DNA of 64,000 nucleotides, from the NCBI GenBank assembly GCA_910589395.1, contig CAJUTL010000009.1, positions 21,863 through 85,862 on the forward strand, given 5' to 3'. The DNA is from an uncultured Oscillospiraceae bacterium. GTDB lineage: Bacteria > Bacillota_A > Clostridia > Oscillospirales > Acutalibacteraceae. Below, piece after piece: positions 36,400 through 44,873 of this stretch. The position numbers and the translations under genes are program-made. The notes beneath the pieces are model-generated. The model was not told the DNA's origin and did no database searches. It saw nothing but the letters and a program-made list of their open reading frames with translations. Position 1 is the stretch's first letter. Every line of letters begins with the position of its first letter.

Positions 36400-36777
36400 T
36401 TAAAATTTCACCTTGCTTTTTCGATTTACGCCTAAAATTCCGCCGATGGAACCACTGAGCAAAACGGCCGCCAACTTTCCTACACTGGCCAAGGAAAAAT
36501 CATTTTTGAAAATTAAGACTGAAATCAGGGCGATGCAGAAAGAGAACAGCAGCCCACTGGCAGCCCCCAGCAAAACACCTTTTTCTTTTGCGTAAACCGA
36601 TGCGGCGAAGCCTCCTAAAAATACTGCCGCGCATCCGGAAATTGTGGTTATGATCGGAATGGCGTTTCTTGGCAGTACTTTCATTTTTCCCAAAACCACC
36701 GCGGCCAGCCCCAATACTATTATGCTGACAACTATCATGATTCCCGCAGACAGCAGCATTGCTTTCCATTTTTTCAT
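36400..36777 (-). CDS. TIGR04086 family membrane protein
   Basis: 125 residues with four hydrophobic helices: LLSAGIMIVVSIIVLGLAAVV, AIPIITTISGCAAVFLGGFAAS, GVLLGAASGLLFSFCIALISVLIF and a final LAAVLLSGSIGGILG. That layout and the short basic tail fit TIGR04086, a family usually found directly after yajC in Clostridia. Here an ABC transporter gene and a palindromic element separate it from yajC. GAGG lies 8 nt before the ATG but inside a hairpin stem (36783-36828). Function unknown. Confidence 0.8.
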   Translation of the reverse strand: MKKWKAMLLSAGIMIVVSIIVLGLAAVVLGKMKVLPRNAIPIITTISGCAAVFLGGFAASVYAKEKGVLLGAASGLLFSFCIALISVLIFKNDFSLASVGKLAAVLLSGSIGGILGVNRKSKVKF

Positions 36778-36782
36778 AAAAG

Positions 36783-36828
36783 AAACCTCACAACTCTGGT
36801 ATAGAACATACTATGAGCCGTGAGGTTT
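36783..36828 (-). promoter_or_regulatory. Hairpin sequestering the ribosome site of the TIGR04086 gene
   Basis: AAACCTCAC and GTGAGGTTT (9 bp, 28-nt loop) flank the intergenic gap. On the minus strand the 3' arm contains GAGG, the ribosome site of the downstream gene, and CTTTT follows. It could be a terminator of the upstream ABC gene or a translation switch. Confidence 0.6.
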
Positions 36829-36843
36829 GTTTATGTGTTCTTT

Positions 36844-38538
36844 TTAATCTGTAGATTGTTGATTGGCCTGATAGAGCTGGGCGAAATACTGATTTTCCCG
36901 CAAAAGCTCGGAAAAGCTTCCCTCCCCTACGATTTCTCCTTCTTGGAACAGAATGATCCTGTCAAAGGCTGCGGCAGAATCCAATTTGTGTGTAACAGCA
37001 ATCACTGTATGAGCCTCTAACAGCGTGAGGATCCTATCAATGATTGCCTTTTCCGTCAGGTTATCCAACGCGGAGGTGGCTTCATCTAAAATCGTAAGCC
37101 CCTTCTGCTCCAGCCACAGGCGGGCCAGCGCCACTCGCTGGCGCTCTCCCCCGGAAAGAACGGCTCCCCTTTCTCCGATGGACGTTTCCATGCCGTGCTC
37201 CAAAGTTCGATACCAAGGCATCAGCCGCACTTCTTTGATCGCGTGCAGCAAAGCTTCCTCCGAAACTTTTTTCTCAAAAGCGATATTCTCCCGCAGGCTA
37301 CCGTCAAACACAGTTGAATCTTGCGAGAGATAGCTTATTTTTTCGTATAGATCTGTAAGGCGAAGCAGCTTTACATCTTCACCATCGATTTGTATGCTAC
37401 CCTCTTTATATTTCAAAAGTCCTGACAGCAGTTTGAGCAAGGTGGATTTCCCGGAGCCGCTTTCCCCTACAAGGGCAACTTTCTCTCCCTTTTTGATGGA
37501 CAAATTTAATCCATGAAAAATTTGACGTTCTCCATAGGAGAAGGAAAGTCCATGAATGGAAATATTCCCTTCACAGGCCGGAAGACACTTGCCTGTTGTC
37601 AGCTGCATATCGTCTTTTGCAGAAAGAAATTCCTCGTAGCGCCGGAAAGAGGCACGATCCAGCTTATATTGCACATAGAGGACATTGAAAATGGCAACGG
37701 GCGTATAGGCGTTATCCAGAAGAGAAAGCAAGGCGACTACGGCTCCTACTGAGAGCGTTCCGGTGCTCCAGGCATAAAGCAGAACCCCAACGTTCAAAAA
37801 GGCCACAAGCAAGGCGAAAATCGTAAAGAAAGCCTCATGGATCATGGTCATTTTGGTTTTGGCATGAACGATCTGCTCTTTTGTCTCCTCCGCCTTCTGA
37901 AACTCCCTGAAAAACTGTCTGGCCATACGAAATACCGGCATTTCCATAAAACAGCGCACCAGAAAATGGTTCAGAAGCTCTTCGTTTACCAGAATCTTCT
38001 CTTTGATTCGATAAAGAGATTTTAACAGGAGATTGGTCACAAGAAAAACGATAACATATCCCGCCAGAATTCCCAAGGTAACGGGACGGCTGATCCGCCA
38101 GATAAAGCAAAGGCTGAAAAAAGCTGTGGGGATCAGCCTGGGAAAAAGCTGAAGCCAGAAATGAAATAAAATATTCCTGCCGGCTTCCGCGCCGTTTTCA
38201 ACGCGCTGTACCAGTTTACCGGTGCCCAGTCTTTGGTACTCTGAATAGTCTATCCGGCTGATCTTTTTCAGTGCCAAAAGCTTAAAATCCAGAAAAAATC
38301 CGTGTTCCAGCCTTTTGGCGGGATAATTGTCAAGATACTCCAGCAGAAATACAGAGCAGAGCAAGGCGCCGTAAAACAGGATCTGTAGCAGCGACACCGA
38401 ACGGTCGGCGAGGCCGTCTACTACCTCCTGAAAGTAACTGGCCTTAAAGTTCCCAAGCAGAGAGCAGGCAAGGCCGATGCATACATAGAAACAGACAAGC
38501 CCTTTGTTTTTTCGTAAAATTTCTTTTCTGTACTGCAT
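36844..38538 (-). CDS. ABC half-transporter (fused membrane and ATPase domains)
   Basis: 564 residues from the ATG at 38538 with AAAGGAG 7 nt upstream. Six membrane helices (1-300) and a nucleotide-binding domain with Walker A VGESGSGKSTLL (about residue 375), signature VLSGGERQRVALARL, Walker B GLTILDEATSALD and switch His in AVTHKLD. All motifs are intact, unlike the ATPase at 3.2 kb. It should work as a homodimeric exporter; substrate unknown. It lies between yajC and the TIGR04086 gene, usually neighbours, and follows the 180-bp palindromic element, so it may be an insertion. Confidence 0.9.
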   Translation of the reverse strand: MQYRKEILRKNKGLVCFYVCIGLACSLLGNFKASYFQEVVDGLADRSVSLLQILFYGALLCSVFLLEYLDNYPAKRLEHGFFLDFKLLALKKISRIDYSEYQRLGTGKLVQRVENGAEAGRNILFHFWLQLFPRLIPTAFFSLCFIWRISRPVTLGILAGYVIVFLVTNLLLKSLYRIKEKILVNEELLNHFLVRCFMEMPVFRMARQFFREFQKAEETKEQIVHAKTKMTMIHEAFFTIFALLVAFLNVGVLLYAWSTGTLSVGAVVALLSLLDNAYTPVAIFNVLYVQYKLDRASFRRYEEFLSAKDDMQLTTGKCLPACEGNISIHGLSFSYGERQIFHGLNLSIKKGEKVALVGESGSGKSTLLKLLSGLLKYKEGSIQIDGEDVKLLRLTDLYEKISYLSQDSTVFDGSLRENIAFEKKVSEEALLHAIKEVRLMPWYRTLEHGMETSIGERGAVLSGGERQRVALARLWLEQKGLTILDEATSALDNLTEKAIIDRILTLLEAHTVIAVTHKLDSAAAFDRIILFQEGEIVGEGSFSELLRENQYFAQLYQANQQSTD

Positions 38539-38638
38539 AGTAAAACTCCTTTTATGATAAAAATCAGTCCAAGGGGCAGTACAGCTGTGGCTGAAGGCGA
38601 TCTCCGGAGTTTTCCGAACAAAACAGCACTCCGGTTTT

Positions 38639-38818
38639 TTAAGGCAATACCGCACAATTCTAAGCGGCATATGACGGTAGAAAGTTTTTCGTCAGAGTGC
38701 TTAAAGACTGCGCAGGCGGGCTGGCGCCCGGCAAGTAGGCTTTAGGCTCTCTGGCGAAAAACTAGCCCGCCAGATGCCACTTAAGGCGAAAGCCGTGAAT
38801 TGTGCGGCGTTGCCTTAA
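38639..38818. mobile_element. 180-bp palindromic element (MITE-like)
   Basis: Inverted ends TTAAGGCAATACCGCACAAT... (38639-38660) and its complement (38797-38818), 22 bp with two mismatches, flanked by TTAA-like sequence. Nested inside are AGTTTTTCGTCAGAG paired with CTCTGGCGAAAAACT and GGCGGGCT with AGCCCGCC, so it folds almost along its whole length. No gene within. The rest of 38539-38975 contains a second hairpin (38826-38870) and the yajC terminator. Confidence 0.8.
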
Positions 38819-38825
38819 TGATATT

Positions 38826-38870
38826 TGCTCAGTACAATCCGCCGACAGCATTTCACAACTGTACTGAGCA
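38826..38870. repeat. 11-bp inverted repeat beside the palindromic element
   Basis: TGCTCAGTACA and TGTACTGAGCA, perfect, with a 23-nt loop, 8 bp beyond the 180-bp element. Confidence 0.65.
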
Positions 38871-38924
38871 GTTAATTCGAGGCGTTCGCAACGCGTGCAC
38901 TTCCTTTCCCACAAAAAGCAAAAA

Positions 38925-38950
38925 TACCGGAACTTTACAAGCTTCCGGCA
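38925..38950 (-). terminator. Terminator of yajC
   Basis: Minus strand: TGCCGGAA-10 nt-TTCCGGTA followed by TTTTTGCTTTTTG. Confidence 0.8.
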
Positions 38951-38975
38951 CTTTTAAGCATCATTTTTTGATAGC

Positions 38976-39311
38976 TCAGGTCTGATCGTCCTCGTGAACA
39001 GTGTCTACACTGCCGATCGCCCAGCGCTTGATCCTCATTCTGGACTTGTCGCTGCCGGTTTCGATTACAACAGAATCGCTTTCATCCTTTACGGCAACGA
39101 TGCGTCCGCAAATGCCGCCGATGGTGGTGACCTCATCTCCCACCTGGGCATTTTTCCGCATTTCCGCTTCTTTTTTCTTCTTTTTGTTTTGAGGGCGGAA
39201 AAAAATCAAATACAGCACCAAAAAGAAAGCGCCGTAGATCACCAGCATTACGATCAGATTCATTCCACCTGCCGCAGCCTCAGTTCCGCTGAGCTTCATC
39301 AAATGTTCCAT
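38976..39311 (-). CDS. yajC: YajC, accessory subunit of the Sec translocase
   Basis: 111 residues, starting 8 nt after GGAGG. One membrane helix (LIVMLVIYGAFFLVLYLIFFRPQ), the typical RPQNKKKKK basic stretch after it, and the conserved QVGDEVTTIGGICGRIV domain. YajC binds SecDF-SecYEG and helps secretion. Follows queA-tgt, the standard neighbourhood. Confidence 0.94.
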   Translation of the reverse strand: MEHLMKLSGTEAAAGGMNLIVMLVIYGAFFLVLYLIFFRPQNKKKKKEAEMRKNAQVGDEVTTIGGICGRIVAVKDESDSVVIETGSDKSRMRIKRWAIGSVDTVHEDDQT

Positions 39312-39398
39312 TTTTTGTACCTCCGAAATTCAAGTAGTTTGATTATAACAAGGAACGGGAAAACTTGCAAGCATAATTGCAGAGATTTCTTAAAGTCC

Positions 39399-40529
39399 TC
39401 AGATCCGTTTTGCCAGGCGCTCGATATTTTCCCGATAAAAGCTCTCAAACGCTCCCGCGTCAAGGGCTTCTCTGATCCGCAGAAGCAGCGTATTGTAAAA
39501 ATAGAGATTGTGCATCACCATCAGCCGCATTGCCAGCATTTCTCCGGCCTTCAGCAGATGGTGCACATAGGCTCTGCTGAAGCCGCGGCAAGTTGGGCAG
39601 CCGCAGGCCTCGTCCAGGGGAGAATCGTCCAATTCGTATTTTGCATTCATCAAATTCCGGCAGCCCTGCCAGGTAAAGGCATGTCCATGGCGGGCATTGC
39701 GGCTGGGCATGACACAATCGAACAGGTCAACGCCTCTTCGCACGCCCTCCAGAATATTGGCAGGGGTTCCCACGCCCATCAGGTATCGGATCTTATTTGG
39801 GGGCATATGGGGCTCTACCGCCTCGATCACACGGTACATTTCTTCGGTGGGCTCTCCCACCGCCAGACCGCCGATGGCGTATCCGTCCAGGTCCATTTCG
39901 GCAATGCGCTTCATGTGCTCGACCCGCAGATCCTCATAAGTGCAGCCCTGATTGATCCCGAACAGCAGCTGCTGAGGATTCACAGCCTCCTCCTGGGCAT
40001 TTAACCGGTTCATTTCCCGTTTACAACGCTCCAGCCATCTGGCGGTACGCTCACAGGAGGTTTTTGCATAGCTGTATTCCGCGGGATTTTCCACACATTC
40101 GTCAAAAGCCATGGCAATGGTGGAGCCAAGATTTGACTGGATCCGCATGCTTTCTTCCGGCCCCATAAAAATTTTGTGGCCGTCAATATGAGAGGCAAAG
40201 GTCACGCCTTCTTCTGTGATATTGCGCAGCTTTGCCAGGGAAAACACCTGAAAGCCTCCACTGTCGGTCAGCACGGGGCCTTCCCAGCCGGTAAATTTCC
40301 GAATCCCGCCCAACTGCTTTACAATAGTATCGCCTGGGCGCACGTGCAGGTGATAGGTATTGCAAAGCTGTACCTGGCAGCGCAGTTCCTTCAGATCATA
40401 AGCGGAAACCGCCCCCTTGATCGCCCCGGCGGTGGCCACATTCATAAAAGCAGGGGTCTGCACCGTTCCGTGAACGGTCTGAAATTCCCCGCGCCGGGCG
40501 TTTCTTTCTGTTTTCAGTAATCGATACAT
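39399..40529 (-). CDS. tgt: tRNA-guanine transglycosylase
   Basis: 376 residues from the ATG at 40529. The active site LTDSGGFQVFSL supplies an Asp, VMPSRNARHGHAF is the tRNA-binding loop with the second catalytic Asp upstream (DLFDCVMP), and the zinc site is CGCPTCRGFSRAYVHHL. It exchanges the wobble guanine of Asp/Asn/His/Tyr tRNAs for a preQ1 base. Together with queA it makes two late steps of queuosine synthesis. Confidence 0.97.
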   Translation of the reverse strand: MYRLLKTERNARRGEFQTVHGTVQTPAFMNVATAGAIKGAVSAYDLKELRCQVQLCNTYHLHVRPGDTIVKQLGGIRKFTGWEGPVLTDSGGFQVFSLAKLRNITEEGVTFASHIDGHKIFMGPEESMRIQSNLGSTIAMAFDECVENPAEYSYAKTSCERTARWLERCKREMNRLNAQEEAVNPQQLLFGINQGCTYEDLRVEHMKRIAEMDLDGYAIGGLAVGEPTEEMYRVIEAVEPHMPPNKIRYLMGVGTPANILEGVRRGVDLFDCVMPSRNARHGHAFTWQGCRNLMNAKYELDDSPLDEACGCPTCRGFSRAYVHHLLKAGEMLAMRLMVMHNLYFYNTLLLRIREALDAGAFESFYRENIERLAKRI

Positions 40530-40575
40530 AATAGTAACTCTCCCGTGTACGTTGTAATGATTATTTTTGCAGCAG

Positions 40576-41613
40576 TTATGAAATAAGCATTGCATCTCCA
40601 AAGCTGAAAAAGCGATATTTTTCCTTTACGGCTTCCCGGTAGGCATTCAGTACGTTTTCCCGCCCGGCCAAGGCGGATACCAGCATGATCAGTGTGCTTT
40701 CCGGCAAATGAAAATTGGTAATGAGTGCGTCCAGACCCTTGAATTCATAGCCGGGATAGATAAAAATATCGGTCCAGCCCTCGCTTTCCCGAAAGCACCC
40801 TTCTTTTTGCGCGACGGATTCGATGGTGCGGCAGCTGGTGGTGCCCACTGCTACAACGCGGCCGCCCTTTTCCTTGGTTTCCCGAATCAGCTTTGCGGTT
40901 TCTTCCGGCATGTAGTAATGCTCGGAGTGCATTTTGTGGTCTGTGATCTTCTCCGCACTGACAGGGCGGAAGGTGCCGAGCCCCACATGAAGGGTGACAA
41001 AGCCGATTCTTATTCCTTTTGCACGGATCTTTTCCAGCAGCTCCGGGGTAAAGTGCAGGCCTGCCGTGGGAGCGGCGGCGGAACCTATCTCTCGGGAATA
41101 AACAGTCTGATACCGCTCTTTGTCCTGCAGCTTTTCTTTGATATAGGGCGGCAAAGGCATTTGGCCGATCTGATCCAAAAGCTGAAAAAACACGCCGGTG
41201 TATGTAAAGTGGATCTGCCTGCCGCCATCCTCCAAAACATCGACCACTTCACAGCGCAGAAGGCCGTCGCCAAAGGTGAAGGTACTTCCTTTTTTCGCTC
41301 TTTTTCCCGGTTTTGCGAGGACCTCCCAGATATCATTTTCTTTGTTTTCCAACAAAAGAAATTCCACATGAGCCCCTGTATCGTCTTTTACTCCGTAGAT
41401 ACGTGCAGGAAGCACACGGGAATCGTTTAGGATCAGACAATCCTCCGGGTTTAAAAAATCCACGATATCCCGAAACCGATGGTGCTCTATCTCCCCAGTG
41501 CTTTTGTCAAGGCACATCAGACGCGAGCTGTCCCTGGGTTCTACAGGTGTCTGAGCAATCAGCTCCTCCGGCAGCTCAAAATTAAAATCGCTGGTTTTCA
41601 TCTTGCTTTCCAT
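40576..41613 (-). CDS. queA: S-adenosylmethionine:tRNA ribosyltransferase-isomerase
   Basis: 345 residues with AGAAAGGAAAGC before the ATG. Signature stretches are FELPEELIAQTPVEPRDSSRLM, AAPTAGLHFTPELLEKI and FHLPESTLIMLVSALAG. QueA attaches the ribosyl unit of SAM to preQ1-tRNA to make epoxyqueuosine. First gene of queA-tgt-yajC. Confidence 0.97.
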   Translation of the reverse strand: MESKMKTSDFNFELPEELIAQTPVEPRDSSRLMCLDKSTGEIEHHRFRDIVDFLNPEDCLILNDSRVLPARIYGVKDDTGAHVEFLLLENKENDIWEVLAKPGKRAKKGSTFTFGDGLLRCEVVDVLEDGGRQIHFTYTGVFFQLLDQIGQMPLPPYIKEKLQDKERYQTVYSREIGSAAAPTAGLHFTPELLEKIRAKGIRIGFVTLHVGLGTFRPVSAEKITDHKMHSEHYYMPEETAKLIRETKEKGGRVVAVGTTSCRTIESVAQKEGCFRESEGWTDIFIYPGYEFKGLDALITNFHLPESTLIMLVSALAGRENVLNAYREAVKEKYRFFSFGDAMLIS

Positions 41614-41703
41614 AAGCTTTCCTTTCTCAGGGGCCGATTACCCGTTTTTCTTTTGCTTTAGCACCAGTTTTCCAAAAAATTCATAGAATGTAAGACCGAA
41701 AAA

Positions 41704-41732
41704 TTGACAACGGGGAGAAACTAAGGTATGAT
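41704..41732 (+). promoter_or_regulatory. Promoter of the lysine/DAP operon
   Basis: Perfect TTGACA (41704-41709), 17-bp spacer, TATGAT (41727-41732), 31 bp before the riboswitch aptamer. Confidence 0.85.
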
Positions 41733-41763
41733 AAAAGAAATAGAGGCGCGGCTTTCAAAAGTA

Positions 41764-41898
41764 TCAGAATAGAGGTTGCCGAAACCTGTGAAATTGTGTG
41801 AAAGGGAAATCCGCCGAAGGAGTCTGCCCGGCAAGCAGCTCCTGGCTGCAGCGGTAAACAGCCCTGCGGCTGCCATCTTTTCGATGGAGCGCTATTGA
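41764..41898 (+). promoter_or_regulatory. Lysine riboswitch (L box) aptamer
   Basis: P1 closes AATAG (41768-41772) with CTATT (41892-41896). The core matches the L box: AGAGGTTGCC at the 5' side, AAAGGGAAATCCGCCGAAGG (41801-41820), then a GAG/CTC stem and CTGGCTG. It precedes an intrinsic terminator and the asd-dapA-dapB operon, which fits lysine feedback. The consensus match is by eye; a covariance-model search was not run. Confidence 0.8.
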
Positions 41899-41950
41899 TT
41901 TTTGGGGACTTTCCCGAAAAAGCAGCAGTTTCATTATAAAAGATTGGCAG

Positions 41951-41979
41951 CCGGTTTTCAACCGGTTTTTCTGTTTTTT
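41951..41979 (+). terminator. Riboswitch-controlled terminator
   Basis: CCGGTT-TTC-AACCGG followed by TTTTT and, three bases on, TTTTTT. Located between the aptamer and the asd ribosome site. Confidence 0.8.
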
Positions 41980-42062
41980 CTCCAAAGGTTTGTCAGAAAA
42001 AGTAAATTCTCTTTTTTCAAGCAAATCTCAGTTTGAGCAATTTTCAGAAAGGATGTTGCAAG

Positions 42063-43142
42063 ATGAAGCAGTATCGGGTAGGAATTATCGGGTGCACCGG
42101 AATGGTTGGGCAGCGCTTTGCCACCATTTTAGAAAATCACCTCTGGTTTCAAGTAGCGGCGCTGGCGGCCAGCGCCAATTCAGCCGGAAAAACATATCGG
42201 GAGGCCGTAGAGGGGCGCTGGGCTATGAAATCGCCTCTGCCCTCCTCCATGAGCGAGCTTCCCGTTTATGACGCGGAAAAGGATATGGATCAAATCGTCT
42301 CCCTTGTGGATTTCGTTTTTTGTGCTGTCAATATGAAATCGGAAGAGATCCGGGCTTTGGAAGAGGCCTACGCCAAAAAGGAATGCCCTGTTATCTCCAA
42401 CAACAAGCAGCACCGGGGCGATTCGGATGTTCCCATGATCGTTCCGGAGCTGAATGCCGACCATGCGCAGGTCATTGAAACACAGAGGAAGCGTTTGGGT
42501 ACCAAAAAAGGCTTTATCGCGGTAAAAAGCAACTGCTCTTTGCAGAGCTATGTGCCCGCGATCCACCCTCTGCTGGATCTTGGCATCACGAAGGTGCTGG
42601 CCTGCACGTACCAGGCGATTTCCGGCGCTGGAAAGACTTTTGAAACCATGCCGGAGATCATCGACAACGTGATCCCCTATATCGGCGGCGAGGAAGAAAA
42701 ATCCGAGCAGGAGCCCATGAAGATCTGGGGTAAGGTGGAAAACGGCGTGATCGTCAATGCGCAGAAGCCCTCTATTACCTCGCAGTGCCTGCGCGTGCCG
42801 GTATCTGACGGCCATATGGCGGCGGTGTTCTTCTCCATGGAACAAAAGGCCTCCAAGGAGGAGATCATTCGCAGATGGAACGAATTCAGGGGGCCTGCCC
42901 AGGAATTGGAGCTGCCCAGCGCTCCGAAGCAATTCCTTCACTATTTTGAAGAAGAAAACCGCCCTCAGACCAGGCTGGATCGGGATTTGGAAGGCGGCAT
43001 GGCGGTTTCTATCGGCCGTCTCCGGCCCGATACCCAGTACGATTATAAATTTGTCTGTCTTTCTCACAATACCCTGCGCGGCGCTGCCGGCGGCGGTGTG
43101 CTTATGGCAGAGCTGCTGTGCAAGCTGGGCTATTTCGATTGA
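42063..43142 (+). CDS. asd: Aspartate-semialdehyde dehydrogenase (archaeal/fungal-like type)
   Basis: 359 residues from ATG 42063 (AAAGGATG upstream). N-terminal nucleotide loop IIGCTGMVGQRFA; catalytic cysteine in VKSNCSLQSYVPAI (about residue 157); later RVPVSDGHMAAVF. The NCSLQ active site and length fit the archaeal/fungal subtype rather than the E. coli type. It reduces aspartyl phosphate to the semialdehyde, entry point for lysine, threonine and methionine. First gene of the riboswitch operon. Confidence 0.93.
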   Translation: MKQYRVGIIGCTGMVGQRFATILENHLWFQVAALAASANSAGKTYREAVEGRWAMKSPLPSSMSELPVYDAEKDMDQIVSLVDFVFCAVNMKSEEIRALEEAYAKKECPVISNNKQHRGDSDVPMIVPELNADHAQVIETQRKRLGTKKGFIAVKSNCSLQSYVPAIHPLLDLGITKVLACTYQAISGAGKTFETMPEIIDNVIPYIGGEEEKSEQEPMKIWGKVENGVIVNAQKPSITSQCLRVPVSDGHMAAVFFSMEQKASKEEIIRRWNEFRGPAQELELPSAPKQFLHYFEEENRPQTRLDRDLEGGMAVSIGRLRPDTQYDYKFVCLSHNTLRGAAGGGVLMAELLCKLGYFD

Positions 43143-43169
43143 TTATAGACTTCGGAGGTTTCCTGCCTT

Positions 43170-44060
43170 ATGAAAAAACTGCTTTTTACCGGCGCCGGAA
43201 CCGCGCTGGTCACGCCCTTTGACCAGAATGGCAATATTCTTTGGGAAGAGCTGGAACAGCTGGTGGAATTCCAGATCGAAAACGGCATCGACGCGATCAT
43301 CGCCTGCGGGACTACAGGTGAAGCCGCTACCATGACGGCGGAAGAGCATTTGAAAACCATCGCATTTATTACAGAAAAGGTGCGCGGGCGCGTTCCCGTG
43401 ATCGCCGGCACGGGCAGCAACGATACCCGCTTTTGTGTGGAGCTGTCGCTGGAGGCCAAAAAGCTGGGGGTAGATGGTTTGCTGCTTGTTACCCCCTACT
43501 ATAATAAGACCTCTCAAAAAGGACTGGAGGAAAGCTTCAGCTATATTGCAGACAGCGTAAGGATGCCTTGCATTCTCTATAACGTTCCCATCCGTACCGG
43601 GTGTAATATCCAGCCCGCTACCTATCAGAAGCTTTCAAAAAATCCTTATATTACAGCCGTAAAGGAGGCAAACGGAGATACCGCCTCCGTTGCCCGCACT
43701 CTCGCTTTGTGCGGAGATGAGCTGACGGTTTATTCCGGAGAAGATAATCAGACCCTCCCCATTATGGCGCTGGGCGGAAAAGGCATCATTTCTGTTTTTT
43801 CCAATGCCCTTCCCAGGCAGATGCACGAGCTTTCCACCGCCATGCTCCGGGGAGACCTGGAGACCGCCCGGAGGCTCAATGCGGAATATCTCGATCTGAT
43901 GGACGGCTTTTTTATGGACGTCAATCCCATTCCTGTGAAAGAGGCGCTGTGCCGCATGGGGCGGATCAGTACAAATTTCTGCCGTATGCCGCTAACGACT
44001 ATGACAAACGCCAATTCGGAAAAACTGGAAGCTCTTTTGAAAAAACACGGAATGCTCTAA
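43170..44060 (+). CDS. dapA: 4-hydroxy-tetrahydrodipicolinate synthase
   Basis: 296 residues. TIM barrel with the GTGTTGE-type loop (CGTTGEAATMTAEEH), Tyr in TPYYNKTSQKG, catalytic triad Tyr in CILYNVPIRTG and Schiff-base Lys in ITAVKEANGD (about residue 165). It condenses aspartate semialdehyde with pyruvate. It lies 27 bp after asd and before dapB. Confidence 0.97.
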   Translation: MKKLLFTGAGTALVTPFDQNGNILWEELEQLVEFQIENGIDAIIACGTTGEAATMTAEEHLKTIAFITEKVRGRVPVIAGTGSNDTRFCVELSLEAKKLGVDGLLLVTPYYNKTSQKGLEESFSYIADSVRMPCILYNVPIRTGCNIQPATYQKLSKNPYITAVKEANGDTASVARTLALCGDELTVYSGEDNQTLPIMALGGKGIISVFSNALPRQMHELSTAMLRGDLETARRLNAEYLDLMDGFFMDVNPIPVKEALCRMGRISTNFCRMPLTTMTNANSEKLEALLKKHGML

Positions 44061-44106
44061 TAGTTTCAGGGCTCAGGAAGTGATAAGGAAAGGAATCAAT
44101 CCAGAT

Positions 44107-44859
44107 ATGACTGATGTGATTTTGTGCGGCTGTGCCGGAAAAATGGGGGCTGCGGTACAGGCCGCGATCCAAAATCGGGAGGATTGCCGCGTTGTGGCCG
44201 GTGTAGATGTCGCAAAATCCCCGCACAGTGACTTTCCCATTTATACCGTCCCCTCTGAGGTAACAGAGCCCGCCGATGTGCTGATCGACTTTTCACACCC
44301 GACAGCCCTGGAGCCGATTTTGGAATATTGCAGGCTTCACCCGGGCACCGCCGCGGTATTGTGCACCACAGGCTATGACCGGGAACAGGTGGAGCGGATC
44401 CACGAGGCTTCCAAAGCTCTTCCCATCTTCTATTCCCGCAATATGTCTCTCGGCATCAATTTGCTGATTGAACTGGTAAAAAAGGCAGAGGCTGTTCTGG
44501 GGGAATCCTTCGATGTGGAGATCGTGGAGATGCACCATAACCAGAAGCTGGACGCTCCCAGCGGTACTGCTCTTATGCTGGCGGACGCCATCAACGAGGT
44601 GCGTCAGGATCGGATGAAATATACCTATGACCGGCATTCCCAGAGAAAGAAACGGGAAAAAAGCGAAATTGGCCTTCATTCCGTGCGTGGCGGTACGATT
44701 GTGGGAGAGCACCAGGTGATTTTTTCCGGGCTCCATGAGGTTCTTACCCTTTCTCACTCTGCTCAGTCAAAAGAGCTGTTTGCCTCCGGCGCGGTACAGG
44801 CGGCCGTATTTATGAAGCAGCAGAAACCGGGGCTTTACGATATGTCGGATCTGATTTGA
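44107..44859 (+). CDS. dapB: 4-hydroxy-tetrahydrodipicolinate reductase
   Basis: About 250 residues from the ATG at 44107; a GTG at 44080 is also open. NAD(P) loop CGCAGKMGAAVQ, and VEMHHNQKLDAPSGTALMLA carries the catalytic His/Lys and substrate loop. It reduces the DapA product toward diaminopimelate and, in spores, dipicolinate precursors. Third gene of the operon. Confidence 0.97.
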   Translation: MTDVILCGCAGKMGAAVQAAIQNREDCRVVAGVDVAKSPHSDFPIYTVPSEVTEPADVLIDFSHPTALEPILEYCRLHPGTAAVLCTTGYDREQVERIHEASKALPIFYSRNMSLGINLLIELVKKAEAVLGESFDVEIVEMHHNQKLDAPSGTALMLADAINEVRQDRMKYTYDRHSQRKKREKSEIGLHSVRGGTIVGEHQVIFSGLHEVLTLSHSAQSKELFASGAVQAAVFMKQQKPGLYDMSDLI

Positions 44860-44873
44860 GGAGGACGTGAAAT

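Noticed and set aside
38539..38670. 44-codon N-terminal extension of the ABC half-transporter
   Set aside because: It runs into the palindromic element, while a strong ribosome site lies before the internal ATG at 38538.
38994..40004. 336-codon plus-strand frame
   Set aside because: Antisense to yajC and tgt, no recognisable motifs.
42180..43067. 295-codon minus-strand frame
   Set aside because: Mirror of asd; His/Gln-rich composition typical of an antisense shadow.
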